A stretch of 64,000 nucleotides of DNA from positions 1,220,131 to 1,284,130 of the forward strand of contig NZ_CP025057.1 of NCBI RefSeq assembly GCF_002813555.1, given 5' to 3'. A program made the translations under genes and the position numbers. The stretch is from Spiroplasma floricola 23-6. GTDB lineage: Bacteria; Bacillota_I; Bacilli_A; Mycoplasmatales; Mycoplasmataceae. Below the pieces are notes generated by a model. The model was not told the DNA's origin and did no database searches. It was given only the letters and a program-made list of their open reading frames with translations. Positions 9,276 through 20,279 of the stretch are shown here, piece after piece; the first letter of the stretch is position 1; each line of letters opens with the position of its first letter.

Positions 9276-11369
9276 ATGTTTAAAAATATATTATTAACTT
9301 TATCTCTTACTAGTTTTTCAACAACTACTGTAAGTAGTTTAGTTGAAAAAAACAATGTAAGTGAAAAAGAAAAATTAATAAATTTTTTAAGAAATGATAT
9401 TGAAAAGAAAAAAGTATTTTTAGGAAATGAAAATTACATAAAATTTGATAATAAAGTTTTTACTAATAAAAATTTATTAAATGAATATCTACTTTCAAAT
9501 TCATATATTAAAAGTGAATTTACATTTTCAAATCCAAATAAAATTATAAAAGATTATGAAAATATGATTTTAGATAAGAACAGAATTTATAGTTTGGATA
9601 TGGACAAATATACAAAAGTATATAGAGATGCTTTTGGAAATATTGCAAAAACTAGTAAGAATGCTTTAGATACTTATACTAATGCTGGACTTGTAAAGCA
9701 AAAGTATAGTTATGACGAAGTACAATGATTTGATACACCAGAGGAAGCTAAAATAAATCAAAAAGACAAAATGGAAATTAGAAGTTCACTTTATTATATT
9801 CATAATAATAAATATTATAATGCTTTTAATATTACAGATATAAATAATCTATTAGGAGATTTTAAGAAAGGTTATTTTGTAAATAAAGAAAAAAATATTG
9901 AAGGAAATAGATTATTAAAACCTATTAAAGAATATGGAGATAAAAAAGATATTTTTGACAAAATGATAAGAGAATTAAAAAGCAATTTTCTAGATTCCTA
10001 CTTCTATAAGAGTTCAAAAGTTGAATACATAAATAAGCTTAAAATAAAATCTAAAGATGAAAATCAGTTTAGAGTTTTATTTCCTGGAGAAAATGAAGAC
10101 ATTTTTATGTATGGCAATGAAGCAGAACTTACTTTTGCAAATAAATATAGTACTTATCAAGAGATGTTAAATGATTTTAGAGACAGAAGTAAATGAATGA
10201 GACATCAAGAATGAGGAATAGTGAACTGCATATATTATTTACAAAGATGAATGGATTTAATAAATCCTAAAACTGGAAAAAAGGAAAGAGCCAGAATTGG
10301 CTTATTTCCAAAATGAGTACGTAATAATGAAGCTAGAATTGATAATTACGTATATTGAGATAATACAAAATCAACATTAATAAATTATTATGATGAGAGA
10401 AAACAAAACTCTATAACTACAATTAATCTTAACGCTCCAAGATATTCTTTAAAAGAAACATTGGTAACAGAAAGAGAATCAGTATATAATTCGTGATTCC
10501 TAGAATATTTTGCTAAAAATATCACAAATTTTGGAGTTGAAGAAAATACAAGAATTAATTATAAAGATATATTAAAAGAAAAATTCATTAAAAATATTGA
10601 TGGATCTGTATATAAGGATTTACTATACGATGTTAATAATGCTAAAGGACATCCCTATTCTTTAATTAAAAGCTACTATGATTGACTTCCAATAAAACAA
10701 AGAATTTTACAAAGTCCAAAAGTAATTAATGGTAAAACTATGTATCAATTAAAACCAGACTTTTACGTAGAAAAAAAACAACTAGATACATATTTACCAT
10801 TGCAAGGAAAATTTAGTACAGTATTGAAATTCTTTTATGGATCGACTTCAGATATTTCAAGTGAGGATGGAAAACTTCTATCAGATACATATGAAGAAGC
10901 AATGGAAAGAAAGTTTATAAATAGTAAACTTACTTTAAAGAAAAAATATATTGCCTTTAACGTATTTGGTGAATCAGTTGAAAGTGGAGAGTCTCAAGAA
11001 GAAGCTATTAGAAAATTGCAAAACTCAATTTTGTTAAATTCAAAAATGGTGCATAAAGATGAATATAATACTTGAAACTGAAATCTTAAAAAATCTTATG
11101 ACTCTATAATTTCTGACGGTCGCTATATTGTCTATAAAGTATTTCTAAAAAACTCTAATGACTATATTTATTTTCCTTCTCAGGAAAGAGCTTTAAAAGC
11201 AGTATTATCAAATTCAATAAGTAACGGAAGTCTTAATGAATTTAGTACTAAAAAATATATGTATACATATATTGATTCTATAAACAAATTTGAATATAGT
11301 TTAATATTTTATGATAATGATATTCAATCAGCTATTAATAAAATTTTAGATAAAAGAAATTTAAATTAA
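9276..11369 (+). CDS. Large secreted surface protein, 697 aa
   Basis: Not recognised by family. A classical signal peptide (MFKNILLTLSLTSFSTTTVSSL) without a lipobox cysteine suggests export without lipidation. The mature part is Lys/Asn/Tyr-rich and repeats the same aromatic-Ser/Thr-Lys motif seen in the preceding gene (DNKVFTNKNLLNEYLL; SQEEAIRKLQNS; SQERALKAVLSN). No C-terminal anchor is evident. The frame needs more than ten UGA tryptophans and is otherwise uninterrupted. The start at 9276 has AAAGGAGA overlapping the upstream stop, so translation is coupled. Likely partner of the preceding protein at the cell surface. Confidence 0.75.
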
Positions 11370-11389
11370 ACTTTATAAAAACAAGAAAT

Positions 11390-11422
11390 AAAAAACTATG
11401 ATAATAACTATCATAGTTTTTT
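11390..11422. terminator. Bidirectional terminator
   Basis: A 14-bp perfect stem (AAAAAACTATGATA and complement) with a 5-nt loop is flanked by A and T tracts. It ends the two-gene surface operon on the plus strand and could also serve the nuclease gene on the minus strand. Confidence 0.8.
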
Positions 11423-11434
11423 ATTTTTAGAATT

Positions 11435-12121
11435 TTAAGAGTTCTCAATTTCTTTAATTTTTGAAATAACTCTTGCTTGTTCTTGCTTCGATAATTTTTC
11501 ATACTCCATTAAAACCCTATTTTCTCTTGGATTTAAAATAAAGCAATTTGCTACAGTTTTATTTGAAGCATTTTCAAACATTTTTTTATATAAAAATAAT
11601 TGTGCATTATATTTTTCTACATAATTAACTTTACTTGTTTTAATGTCCATTATATAAAAAGTATCTTTAGATTTTAAAATAATATCTATTGTTCCTAAAA
11701 AATTACAATCATAGCCTGTATAAAAAAATGTTCTCTCTGAAAATATTTGATCAATATCATATTTATAAATAAAAGAGTTTAATTCCGTAATTATTCTTTT
11801 TGCAATATTTATATGATTCGAATTTTTACAATCCTTGATTATTAAATTTAATTTAAAATCTCTTCTCTCATTTATTGATTCAGAAATAATTTTATGTACA
11901 CATTCACCTTGCTTAATTGAACTTTCAATTATTTCTTTTTTTATAAACTTACTTTGCAAAAAAGGAAAGCACTCTTCAAGTATCTTACTTACAAAAGGCA
12001 GTTTTATTTTTTTATTTTCTACAAATTGTTTTAAATCTTCTGGAAGTAGTTTTGTATCTTCTTTAACAAAATAATTAAACTGTTCATCTCTTTCAACTAA
12101 ATTTGTTATATCATTAATCAT
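11435..12121 (-). CDS. Stand-alone PD-(D/E)XK (RecB/Cas4-like) nuclease domain protein, 228 aa
   Basis: The C-terminal half shows the ordered motifs of the RecB-type nuclease fold: GTIDIILKS (metal-binding Asp), then YIMDIKTSK (the D-x-K core), then NAQLFLYKKMF (the Gln-x-x-x-Tyr motif). A conserved upstream His or Glu may be in GECVHKII. No Cys cluster for an iron-sulfur centre is visible, so it is not a typical Cas4 or AddB C-terminus, and there is no helicase domain. The N-terminal 80 residues are unrecognised. It is preceded by TAGGAG and follows, by 41 nt, a large membrane protein gene on the same strand. Probably DNA repair or defence; the role is inference. Confidence 0.7.
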   Translation of the reverse strand: MINDITNLVERDEQFNYFVKEDTKLLPEDLKQFVENKKIKLPFVSKILEECFPFLQSKFIKKEIIESSIKQGECVHKIISESINERRDFKLNLIIKDCKNSNHINIAKRIITELNSFIYKYDIDQIFSERTFFYTGYDCNFLGTIDIILKSKDTFYIMDIKTSKVNYVEKYNAQLFLYKKMFENASNKTVANCFILNPRENRVLMEYEKLSKQEQARVISKIKEIENS

Positions 12122-12162
12122 ATTTTTTCTCCTACTTATAACATTAACAAAAAAAATAACAG

Positions 12163-14289
12163 TTACCCATTATTTCTATTGTAATTATGTTTAGTTATTG
12201 ATCTATTAATAATTGCTTTTGGTGTATTATTTTCAAGCTCATTTACAACTCTAGATATTGATTCTAGTTGTTTATTAATCTGTCTAAAATCTTGTATGAC
12301 TTGATTATCAAATACTTTACTTCCTAAACTTTCAATTAAATTTTCTAAATTCAATATTCTCTCTTCAATAGTATTTAGTCTACTAAAATCAGTTGAATTA
12401 ATATCAGCTTCAAATCTATTTAGTAATTCTTGTTCTTTTTCAAAAATGTATTTTTTAATTTCTTCAATTTGAAAATCATTATTACAGTTATGCACTGAAT
12501 TATCTTTTTCTATTGTTTGACTTAATTCATTGCTATTTACTTTTGATTTTATTTCATTTAAATTACTTGATTCAATAACTGGTGCTATAAATTTTTCTTC
12601 TACAGTATTTTGTTCAACAAACTCATGTAAAGAGTTATTTTCTTCAACTGGTTTTTCAACTTCAAATTCAAAATTTTGTTCAGACAATATTGTTGGCTTT
12701 GCAACGAAACTTGGAGTTTGTATTGTAAGATTTATCTTTTCTTTAACATTTTTTGAATCTTGTTGTATAGGTTTAACAGTTACTTGATCATCTAATCTTC
12801 CAAAAACAGGTTCATTACTTTTTACCACTTTTTTTTGTTCTTCAAAATTATCTTCTTTTTTTAATAAAGTAGATTTTGATGAAAATATTTGTGAGATTGG
12901 ATTTGTAATTTCATTATTATTTTCTTTTAATTCTCTAACTAAAACTTGACTTGCCAAATCTGGTTGATTAAAGTTGAAATCTGAATAGATTAAATTTTTA
13001 TCTGCATCTGGTTCTTTAGATTCTATTAATTGATTTAAATCCATGTTAACAGCTCTTGCAAGTTTTTGTCTTAATAAATTTTCATCAAGAGAGATATTTT
13101 CAGATTTTGAAATAGTAGAAACTACTTCTTGTGAAGAAAGTAGTTTATTGCTTTCTTCTTCTTTTATTTCATTTGACTGTGATAAATTCACTAAATTATT
13201 ATCACTAAAATCTAAAGAATCTTCTTCTTGAGTTTTACTTTCCTTTTCACTATCTTCTTGTTTTACAAAAACTTCTTGAGTTGAATTTAAATTATCTTCT
13301 TCTAAATTATCTTCTTTATCTTTTGCTTCAAGAATTATCACTTGTGAATCTAAACTATCATCTAAGTTTTGAGAATCATTGTCATCTAAGTTATTAAATT
13401 CATTGCTAATATCTACTACTTGTTGTGTATCAACTATATTAGTAATTTGTGTGATTGAATTTAAATTATCATTTTCATTTTCTGTATTTTTTACATTAAT
13501 ATATGAAACATGATAACTTTCTGGCATTTTTAACATTTTAGCAATAGAGTTTACCTTAGTAACATTTGTGTTAAATTTTTTAATTATATTTAATTTTTCA
13601 TCTTCTGAGAATGAATTAACTTTAAATTCATTTTGAGTGGAAAATGGCAACGTAGAATTATCTTCTGTTTTTACTTGTTCATTCTCTTTTTGAAAATCCC
13701 CTTGAAGGTTTTTCAGATCTACGTTGCCAACCAACTTTCCCTGCTTAGATACCTCTTTTTCAAATTTTTTCTCTTCTTTATAAATTAAAATTAAATTTCT
13801 TTCTTCAGCATAATTATTTAATGCTTCTGAATCAAATAATATTGCTTCTAATAAAATAAACGCTATTAAAATTAAACCTGAAATTAAAACTAATAATAAC
13901 TGTCCTGTTAATAATAATATAATTGATAAAACTACCATTGTAACTTTAATATAAGGTTTTGAGATTTTTTGTTGTTTTCTCAATCTTACTAATTCAATAA
14001 TTGAAATAACAATTAATAGTATTGCTACAAAAAATGAAATAGTCATTCATATAATTGTAGCTAATTGATTATTTGAACCAGCTCCTTGAGTTGAAGAGTC
14101 AATAACTCCATTTGAACCATAAACTGGTGTGAATAATGGCTTTGTTATTATTTGTAAAATATTTGAAATTAACGCTATTGGATTTGAGCCACTTAACAAT
14201 AACATCAAAGCCATTGAACCAAATAGTAATAGTCCAATTGATGAAACCAATGTTAATGACCATGCAAATATAATAAATATTGCAAACAT
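12163..14289 (-). CDS. Membrane protein with long acidic low-complexity region and C-terminal coiled coil, 708 aa
   Basis: Not recognised. The start MFAIFIIFAWSLTLVSS at 14289 has AGGGGGA 9 nt upstream. A UGA (Trp) near residue 81 joins it to MTISFFVAILLIVISII, giving four hydrophobic segments within the first 160 residues. Then come about 400 residues rich in Asn, Glu, Asp, Ser and Gln with no clear fold, and a C-terminal helical stretch with heptad pattern (about the last 100 residues). This looks like a membrane-anchored, disordered scaffold. It lies 11 nt behind the 598-residue Asn/Gln-rich gene, so they are one operon. Confidence 0.65.
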
Positions 14290-14300
14290 AATTTTTCCCC

Positions 14301-16097
14301 CTAATTTTTAAATCTATCTCAGTTATTTGGAACTGATATTATTTTATTATCTCTTTGATTTTCTTGTTTCCTTCTCATTGACTCTTCAATATTAATTGGT
14401 GCTCTATTAATTAAAGAAGAACCTATATTATTTAAGTTTTGCTGAGATTGATTTACATATCTAGAATTGAAATTTTCTTCATTATTAGACATATTTGAAT
14501 TTCTATCATTTGCAAATGGATTTGCAAATGGATTTAATATAACATCCTTTTTAGAAATTATTGAAGGATTAAATTCTGATTCCCGTTTTTTATTTATAAG
14601 AATTTGTTCTTCACGTTTCTGTTGCTCAATGATTTCTTGTTTTCTTGATTCCAATACTTTTTCCATATTAATTCTTAATTTAGAATCAATTCCTGAATCT
14701 TGATTTTCTTCTCTAATTTGACCATAGGAATTAGAAACAGAATTATTATTTCTATTTTCAGTTTCTTGCATATGTGCTCTTCTTTGAGCTTCTTCTTGTC
14801 AATTAAAAATATCTTCACGTACTTTTCTTAATTCTGAATTATGAGATTGATTATAATTATTTTGTTGTTGTGAATTTTGATTATATGTACTTGAGTTATT
14901 TCTATTTGTTTGAACTAATTTCTTTTCCAAATTAGAAGTGTGGTCAAAAATAATATAATCATATACTTTTGATAATTCATTAATTAATGAGTTATCAAAA
15001 GTATTTAAATTAATATTTAGTTTACATGATACACCAGGTATTTTTATTAAAAAATTAAGTACAAAGTCGTTAATATATAATATTTTATTTAATTCCAAAT
15101 CTCTAGAATTAATTAAAATTAATTTAATTTGTTCATTAAAATTATATGAATTAAATAAATCTTTAAATTCATCTAGGAACATATTAAAAGGATCACCAAT
15201 TAAATTTAACTCTTCTACTATATAATTTAGTTCTGAATCAGTTTTACCTCATTCTGTTGCAGCTAAAAATAATGATGTTCTTTCTCAAAGAACTTTTTTA
15301 TCATCCAAACTTATATTAGATGGTAAGTTATTTATAAATTTCTTTAATATAAATAGACATGGATAAGAATAATGTATAGCTTTTTCTAAGTCTATAGTAA
15401 TTAAATTTTTAAATTTATCTTCTTCAACTAATTCTGGATGATTTATTAATAAGATATTTTTTGTATCTAACTCACCATTTGCTTCTTTAATTCTATAATC
15501 CTTTGAAGAAATTATTTTATTATTAGCATATAAAGTTTTTTCACCCTCAAAGAATTGATCAAATTTTTCATCAAATGACTTTTGTAATAAAAGTTCATCT
15601 TCTAAATTATATTCTTCATTAACAAGTGGTCTATTATAATTATAATTTTGGCTTGAGTTATTTTGATTATGATTCAAAAACTCATTTCCATAACCTCTAT
15701 TTGAATTAATTTGATTTTCATGTGAACTTATTTGTTCTTGACTTTCTGAATAATCAAACATCGGAGTGGGAGATGGAATTTCATTAAATGGATATACTCT
15801 TCTATTTTGATTATCAAGATTATTATTTTGATTATGTGAAGTATATCTAGATTCTGAATATAAATTATTACTATCTTCATAACTATTATTATAGTTGTTA
15901 TTATTGTTAGGAACAGGAGTTTTTCTTTCTTCTCCTATTATTGTTTTAATAAATGAGGGAACTACAGCTCTTTCATCTGTAAAACCCATTTGTGCCCCTA
16001 ATCTAGCATATTTTTCTTTTTCTCTTTCAATTTCTATACGTTTCTTTTCTTCTTCTTCATGTTTCTTTTTCATTCTTTCAAATGGATTTACATACAT
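14301..16097 (-). CDS. Asn/Gln-rich cytoplasmic protein, 598 aa
   Basis: Not recognised. The minus-strand frame is continuous across UGA tryptophans at four or more sites. The order is a highly charged N-terminal helix (MYVNPFERMKKKHEEEEKKR), an Asn/Gln/Ser-rich disordered stretch, a more folded-looking central domain of about 200 residues (NELEDELLLQKSF region to VYDYIIFDHTSNL), a second Asn/Gln-rich stretch, and a charged helix. There is no signal peptide. The start at 16097 is chosen for GGGGG 8 nt upstream rather than the in-frame TTG at 16118. It is the first gene of a two-gene operon with the acidic membrane protein. Confidence 0.65.
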
Positions 16098-16122
16098 ACG
16101 AATTGCCCCCAAACTCAAATTT

Positions 16123-16131
16123 ATTATACCA
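16123..16131 (-). promoter_or_regulatory. Extended -10 promoter of the Asn/Gln-rich operon
   Basis: TGGTATAAT on the minus strand is an extended -10 element (TG-n-TATAAT). It would place the transcription start about 20 nt before the 16097 start codon, giving a short leader with the GGGGG ribosome binding site. Confidence 0.6.
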
Positions 16132-16160
16132 TATTTTTTGCAATTTTTTCCTCTATTTTA

Positions 16161-16290
16161 TTGCAATAACAGTTGTAGTTTGATATGATATATTACTTTT
16201 TTTATTAGTAAATTTAGCAAATTAAAAAGAAGAGATAAGTAAACAAGCTATTAATACTGTTTAAAGACCCCGTCTTTTCTTTTATTAACT
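16161..16290 (+). ncRNA. Candidate structured small RNA
   Basis: In the 310-nt gene-free gap 16098-16407. TTGCAA (16161-16166) and TATGAT (16184-16189) are 17 nt apart, a good promoter. Downstream, 16225-16235 pairs with 16273-16283 (11 bp, one G-U), and an inner 6-bp stem (TAAACA with TGTTTA) lies inside, followed by a U-rich stretch. No open reading frame fits. It does not show SRP, RNase P or tmRNA signatures. An opposing TGCTATAAT near 16303-16311 could give an antisense transcript. The rest of the gap shows nothing I recognise. Confidence 0.35.
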
Positions 16291-16407
16291 TTTACAAATA
16301 TATTATAGCACAAAAAAACATATAATAATACACTAGTGCAAATATAAAATCAAACACTTTCTAAAATTTCTAGACTAAAAAAATGAAGAATTATAAGAAT
16401 AAATATT

Positions 16408-17715
16408 TTACTTCTCTTTTATTTTTTTAAACCTTACACCTAGAATGATATATATAGTTGCTAAAAAACTTAAACTAATAACTGTTTGAGATATATATTT
16501 TAATCCTGACATTCATGGACTTGGATAAATTGATTGAGGAGAGTATCAAGAACCATAAACACTTTCCAAGTATTTTGATTCATATGCATTTGGATTAATT
16601 TGAATTAATTCTTTATTTCAAAGATTTGTTAATCTTTGTACTTCGTGAGTTGAATATGCAATTATTATAAGTATGCTAAGTATTTCAACAAGCAATATTG
16701 CAAACTCAACTGCAAATGTTTTTTTAGAACTTTTTCAATTTTGAATATATGCAATAGATGAAATTAATATATTTGATATTAAAAATCCTGAAACAATTAT
16801 TGGTAAAAATTTAATTGAGAAATATGATCCTTCAATATTTATAACACTGTCAGTTGAAACAGATTTATAAAGATCAGGTATTATGAATGTTCAATTTAAC
16901 ATAGAATTCATTTTTGAACTTAATAAAGACATGTTAATGATATAAATTAAAGGAGTTATAAAAACTAAAGTTGTTGCAATGATTAATCAGAACTGAATAT
17001 TTTTACGAGTGTTCAAAGAGAATTTATTAAGAAAATCTTTAGTTATAGATCTATTTATATTTCCATAAGTATTTTCTATTGTAAAAATTTTAGTTTTATT
17101 GTGTTTTAATCAAACATTGAAACACAATATTACTGCTATAATTTTAAAAATAGCCAATCATCAAGTTAAAGTATCTGTAGATCATTTATACTTGTAACTA
17201 TTGCCATTTTCACCTTTATACATATCCATAAAAACATCTTGCATATTTTTAATATCTTCGTTTTTAAATAAATCTGCATTTTCATCTTGAGAAAGAAACT
17301 CAAACAAGTTATAAAATTTTGAATATGAGTATTCTGATATAGCAATAAAAACTATTGCTATTACAGAAAAAGAAGCTATAAAAATAATATATATTAGCTT
17401 ATACAAACTATTTACTTTTGATTTTAAAAATAAAATTAAAAAGAATGTCATTATCAAACCTATAATTAAAAAAGATAAAGACAATCAAGCAAATATTTCT
17501 ATTTCTCATTTATGAGCAATTACATTCTTTCCAAAATTATTTTCAACTACATTTAAATTTGCAAAATAATATTTAAGAGAAGGATTGATATTTAAAATAA
17601 CAAGATAAGTAATAGTTGGAATAAATAAAAATACAAAAAGTACTGAAAATTTAATCAGTAGGGAATTTTTATTTTTATAATTATCAACTGCAAAATTATC
17701 TTGTAATTTCTCCAT
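16408..17715 (-). CDS. Polytopic membrane protein, 435 aa
   Basis: Not recognised. MEKLQDNFAVDNYKNKN starts a protein with about eight hydrophobic segments, in the order LLIKFSVLFVFLFIPTIT, SLSFLIIGLIMTFFL, LIYIIFIASFSVIAIVFIA, WWLAIFKIIAVILCF, WLIIATTLVFITPLIYII, FLPIIVSGFLISNILI, FAILLVEILSILIIIAY and ISLSFLATIYIILGV. A soluble loop of about 50 residues lies after the third. Many UGA tryptophans are needed. The start overlaps prmC by 20 nt and its AAGGAG binding site is inside prmC, so it is cotranscribed with prfA and prmC. No transporter signature was seen. Confidence 0.65.
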
Positions 17716-18547
17716 GATATTGCTCCTTAGATTTAATAATAAATATTCTTCAGTTATTTGAATAATCCTTTTTGAAATCTATATTATATTTTACTATTTT
17801 TGATGAAAAAATATTCTCTATTTCTTCTTTTTGTTCAAATCCAAATTCACAAACTATAATTAATTCTTTATTTAAATTAAATAATTTATCTAAGGAATTA
17901 AACAACTCCTTATAAAATTTTAAACCGTTATTTTCTGCAAACAAAGCTATTCCAGGTTCATATTTTTTTACATACTCACCAATATTTGAATCATTTACAT
18001 CTATATAAGGAGGATTTATTGTAATAAAATCAGGAACAATTTTTGTTTCTTCAAAAACACTTAAAAAATCTGAGCAAAATAACTCTGCTTTTTGATTATG
18101 TTTTTTTAAATTTATTTCAGATACTTTTAAAGCTTCTTTTGATATATCACTTAAATACAAATTAATTTTGTTATTTAAATTTTTTAATGTAATACCAATA
18201 CATCCACTTCCACAACAAATATCAAACAAGTTCTTATCATCTAATTTATATTTTAAAATCTCTTCAACTATTAATTCACTTTCTGATCTTGGTATTAATA
18301 CATTTTCATTTACATAAAAATCATATTTATAAAAGTATTTATTATTTAACAAATATGCAATTGGTTTTTTAGTTTCCTTAAATTCTTCTATAATTTTTAA
18401 AAATAAATCTGATTCTCTCTTTGATAAGTTTTGATCCATTACAAAGTTAAAATCAGATTTATTTGTTATATTAATAATTATTTCTTTAAATTCATTTAAA
18501 GTTAATAAATTTGGAACATACTCATTTTTTAATTTATTTAAATTCAT
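17696..18547 (-). CDS. prmC: Peptide chain release factor N5-glutamine methyltransferase
   Basis: Methylates the Gln of the GGQ motif in RF1, the only release factor needed when UGA is sense. The 283-residue protein has the HemK-type N-terminal helical domain with the conserved PIAYLLNNKYFYKYDFYVN segment, the SAM-binding loop FDICCGSGCIGI, and the catalytic NPPY (ITINPPYID). The C-terminus reads through one UGA after DYSNN. It follows prfA directly (2 nt between the prfA stop and this start), the standard prfA-prmC pairing. Confidence 0.93.
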
Positions 18548-18549
18548 AA

Positions 18550-19635
18550 TTAACCTTCTATATGTTGAGTGATTCGATTTTTTTGTTCATCATTTATTAG
18601 CTCAATGATAATTTCATCTAAGTTACCTTCCATTACTTGATCTAGTTTATTTAATGTTAAATTAACTCTATGATCAGTAACTCTATTTTGCGCATAATTA
18701 TATGTTCTTATTTTTTCACTTCTTGCTCCAGTACCAACAGCATTTTTTCTTAAACTTGCTGCCTCACTTTGTTGTTTTTCAAGTTCTGCTTCATATATTC
18801 TTGCTCTTAACAAAGTCATGGCTTTATCTTTATTGTCATGTTGACTTCGTCCATCTTGTGAAGCTGCAACAATTCCAGTAGGAATATGAGTAATTCTTAC
18901 AGCTGAATCAGTTGTATTAATATGTTGTCCACCAGCTCCTGAAGCTCTATAAGTGTCAATTCTTAAATCAGCTGTTTTAATGTCAACTTCAACATCACTA
19001 ACTTCTGGAAGAACTGCAACAGTAGCTGTTGAAGTTTGAATTCTTCCTTTTGATTCTGTTTTAGGCACTCTTTGAACTCTATGACTTCCAGATTCGAACT
19101 TCATTTTTGAATATACTTTGTCACCCTTTACCATAAAAGAAATTTGACTAAAACCTCCAGCTGCTGATTCATTCATATCCATAACTTCTATTTTTCAGTT
19201 ATTTTTTTCAGCATACTTTGTATAAAGTCTAAAAAGATCTCCTGCAAAAATATTTGCTTCATCTCCCCCAGCTGCTCCTCTAATTTCAAAAATAACATTT
19301 TTATCATCATTAGGATCTTTAGGAAGTAATAAAAGTTCTAAATCATCTTCTACTAAAATAATTTGTTCTTGTGCTTCTTCTAATTGAAGCTTTGCAAGAC
19401 TTCTCATTTCTTCATCTTTTTCAGTTTCTAAAATTTGTTTAGCTTCTTCTATATCATTGTTTATTTTTTTGTATTCTTGATATTTGTTAACTACTTCTTC
19501 AAGACTAGCTCTTTCTTTATTTAATTCTGTAAGAAGTTTAATGTCTTTTAAAGTTTCTTCTTTTTGAATAGTTTCATCAATAGAATTTACTCTATTTTCC
19601 ATAACGTTTAAAGCTTCTAATGTCTTTTTATTCAT
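18550..19635 (-). CDS. prfA: Peptide chain release factor 1
   Basis: Terminates translation at UAA and UAG; 361 residues. The GGQ peptidyl-hydrolysis loop is present ([15 protein letters not shown]). The codon-recognition tripeptide region reads RVPKTES, so P-K-T where PAT or PVT is usual. The frame is joined across a UGA tryptophan after AEKNN. RF2 would be lethal with UGA as Trp, and none is seen here. The start [16 protein letters not shown] follows AGGAGATAGAAT. First of the prfA, prmC, membrane protein run. Confidence 0.96.
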
Positions 19636-19651
19636 ATTCTATCTCCTAGTC

Positions 19652-20254
19652 CTATTGTGGTTTAATATAACAATGTCTACATCTTGCTTCATATTTTTCA
19701 TTTGCAGATATAACAATAATTGGTTCATTTGCTTTTGCAGGTTCTCCATTAATTATTCTTTGTGTTCTATTTGCATTACCACCACAAGAATGACAAATTG
19801 ATGTTAATTTATCTACATATTCTGCTTCTACTAATAATTTATCTACGTTTTGAAAAGGATCATTTTTAAAATCCTTATCCAAACCATTTGCAACTACAAT
19901 GACACCTTCATCAGCTAGTTTTTTAATAATTTCAACTATATTTGTATCAAGAAATTGAATTTCATCAATACCTATTATATCAACTTTTTCTTTCTCATTT
20001 TCTTTATAAAATATATCTAATAACTCTTCACTATCTTTAACTGGAATTGATTCAATACTCATTCCAGAATGAGAAAATGTATCTTTTTTTGAATATCTAT
20101 CATCAATTAATGGTTTAAATACTAAAACATTTTGTTGTGCATATTTATATCTCTTTAGTCTTTTAATAAATTCTTCAGTTTTTCCTGCAAACATACATCC
20201 TGTAATTAATTCAATTCATCCTTTTTTACTGTTAAAATTCATTCTGTAAGTCAT
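19652..20254 (-). CDS. tdk: Thymidine kinase
   Basis: Phosphorylates thymidine in the salvage route; type II enzyme of 200 residues. The P-loop region is GCMFAGKTEE, the Asp-Glu motif is IIGIDEIQF, and the zinc-binding lasso has CHSCGG and CRHC. The true start is MTYRMNFNSKKGW at 20254 with GGGAG 8 nt upstream; a start at MFAGK would cut the P-loop. A UGA Trp sits in the N-terminus. It is 16 nt upstream of prfA, the order common in Firmicutes. Confidence 0.95.
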
Positions 20255-20279
20255 ATCAATTTTCTCCCTTATAAATATA

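Noticed and set aside
16085..16118. An earlier TTG start (MSLGAIRMYV) for the Asn/Gln-rich gene
   Set aside because: The GGGGG ribosome binding site lies inside this stretch and is correctly spaced for ATG 16097.
16303..16312. TGCTATAAT on the minus strand as a promoter for a gene
   Set aside because: No gene follows on that strand within about 200 nt; kept only as a possible antisense start.
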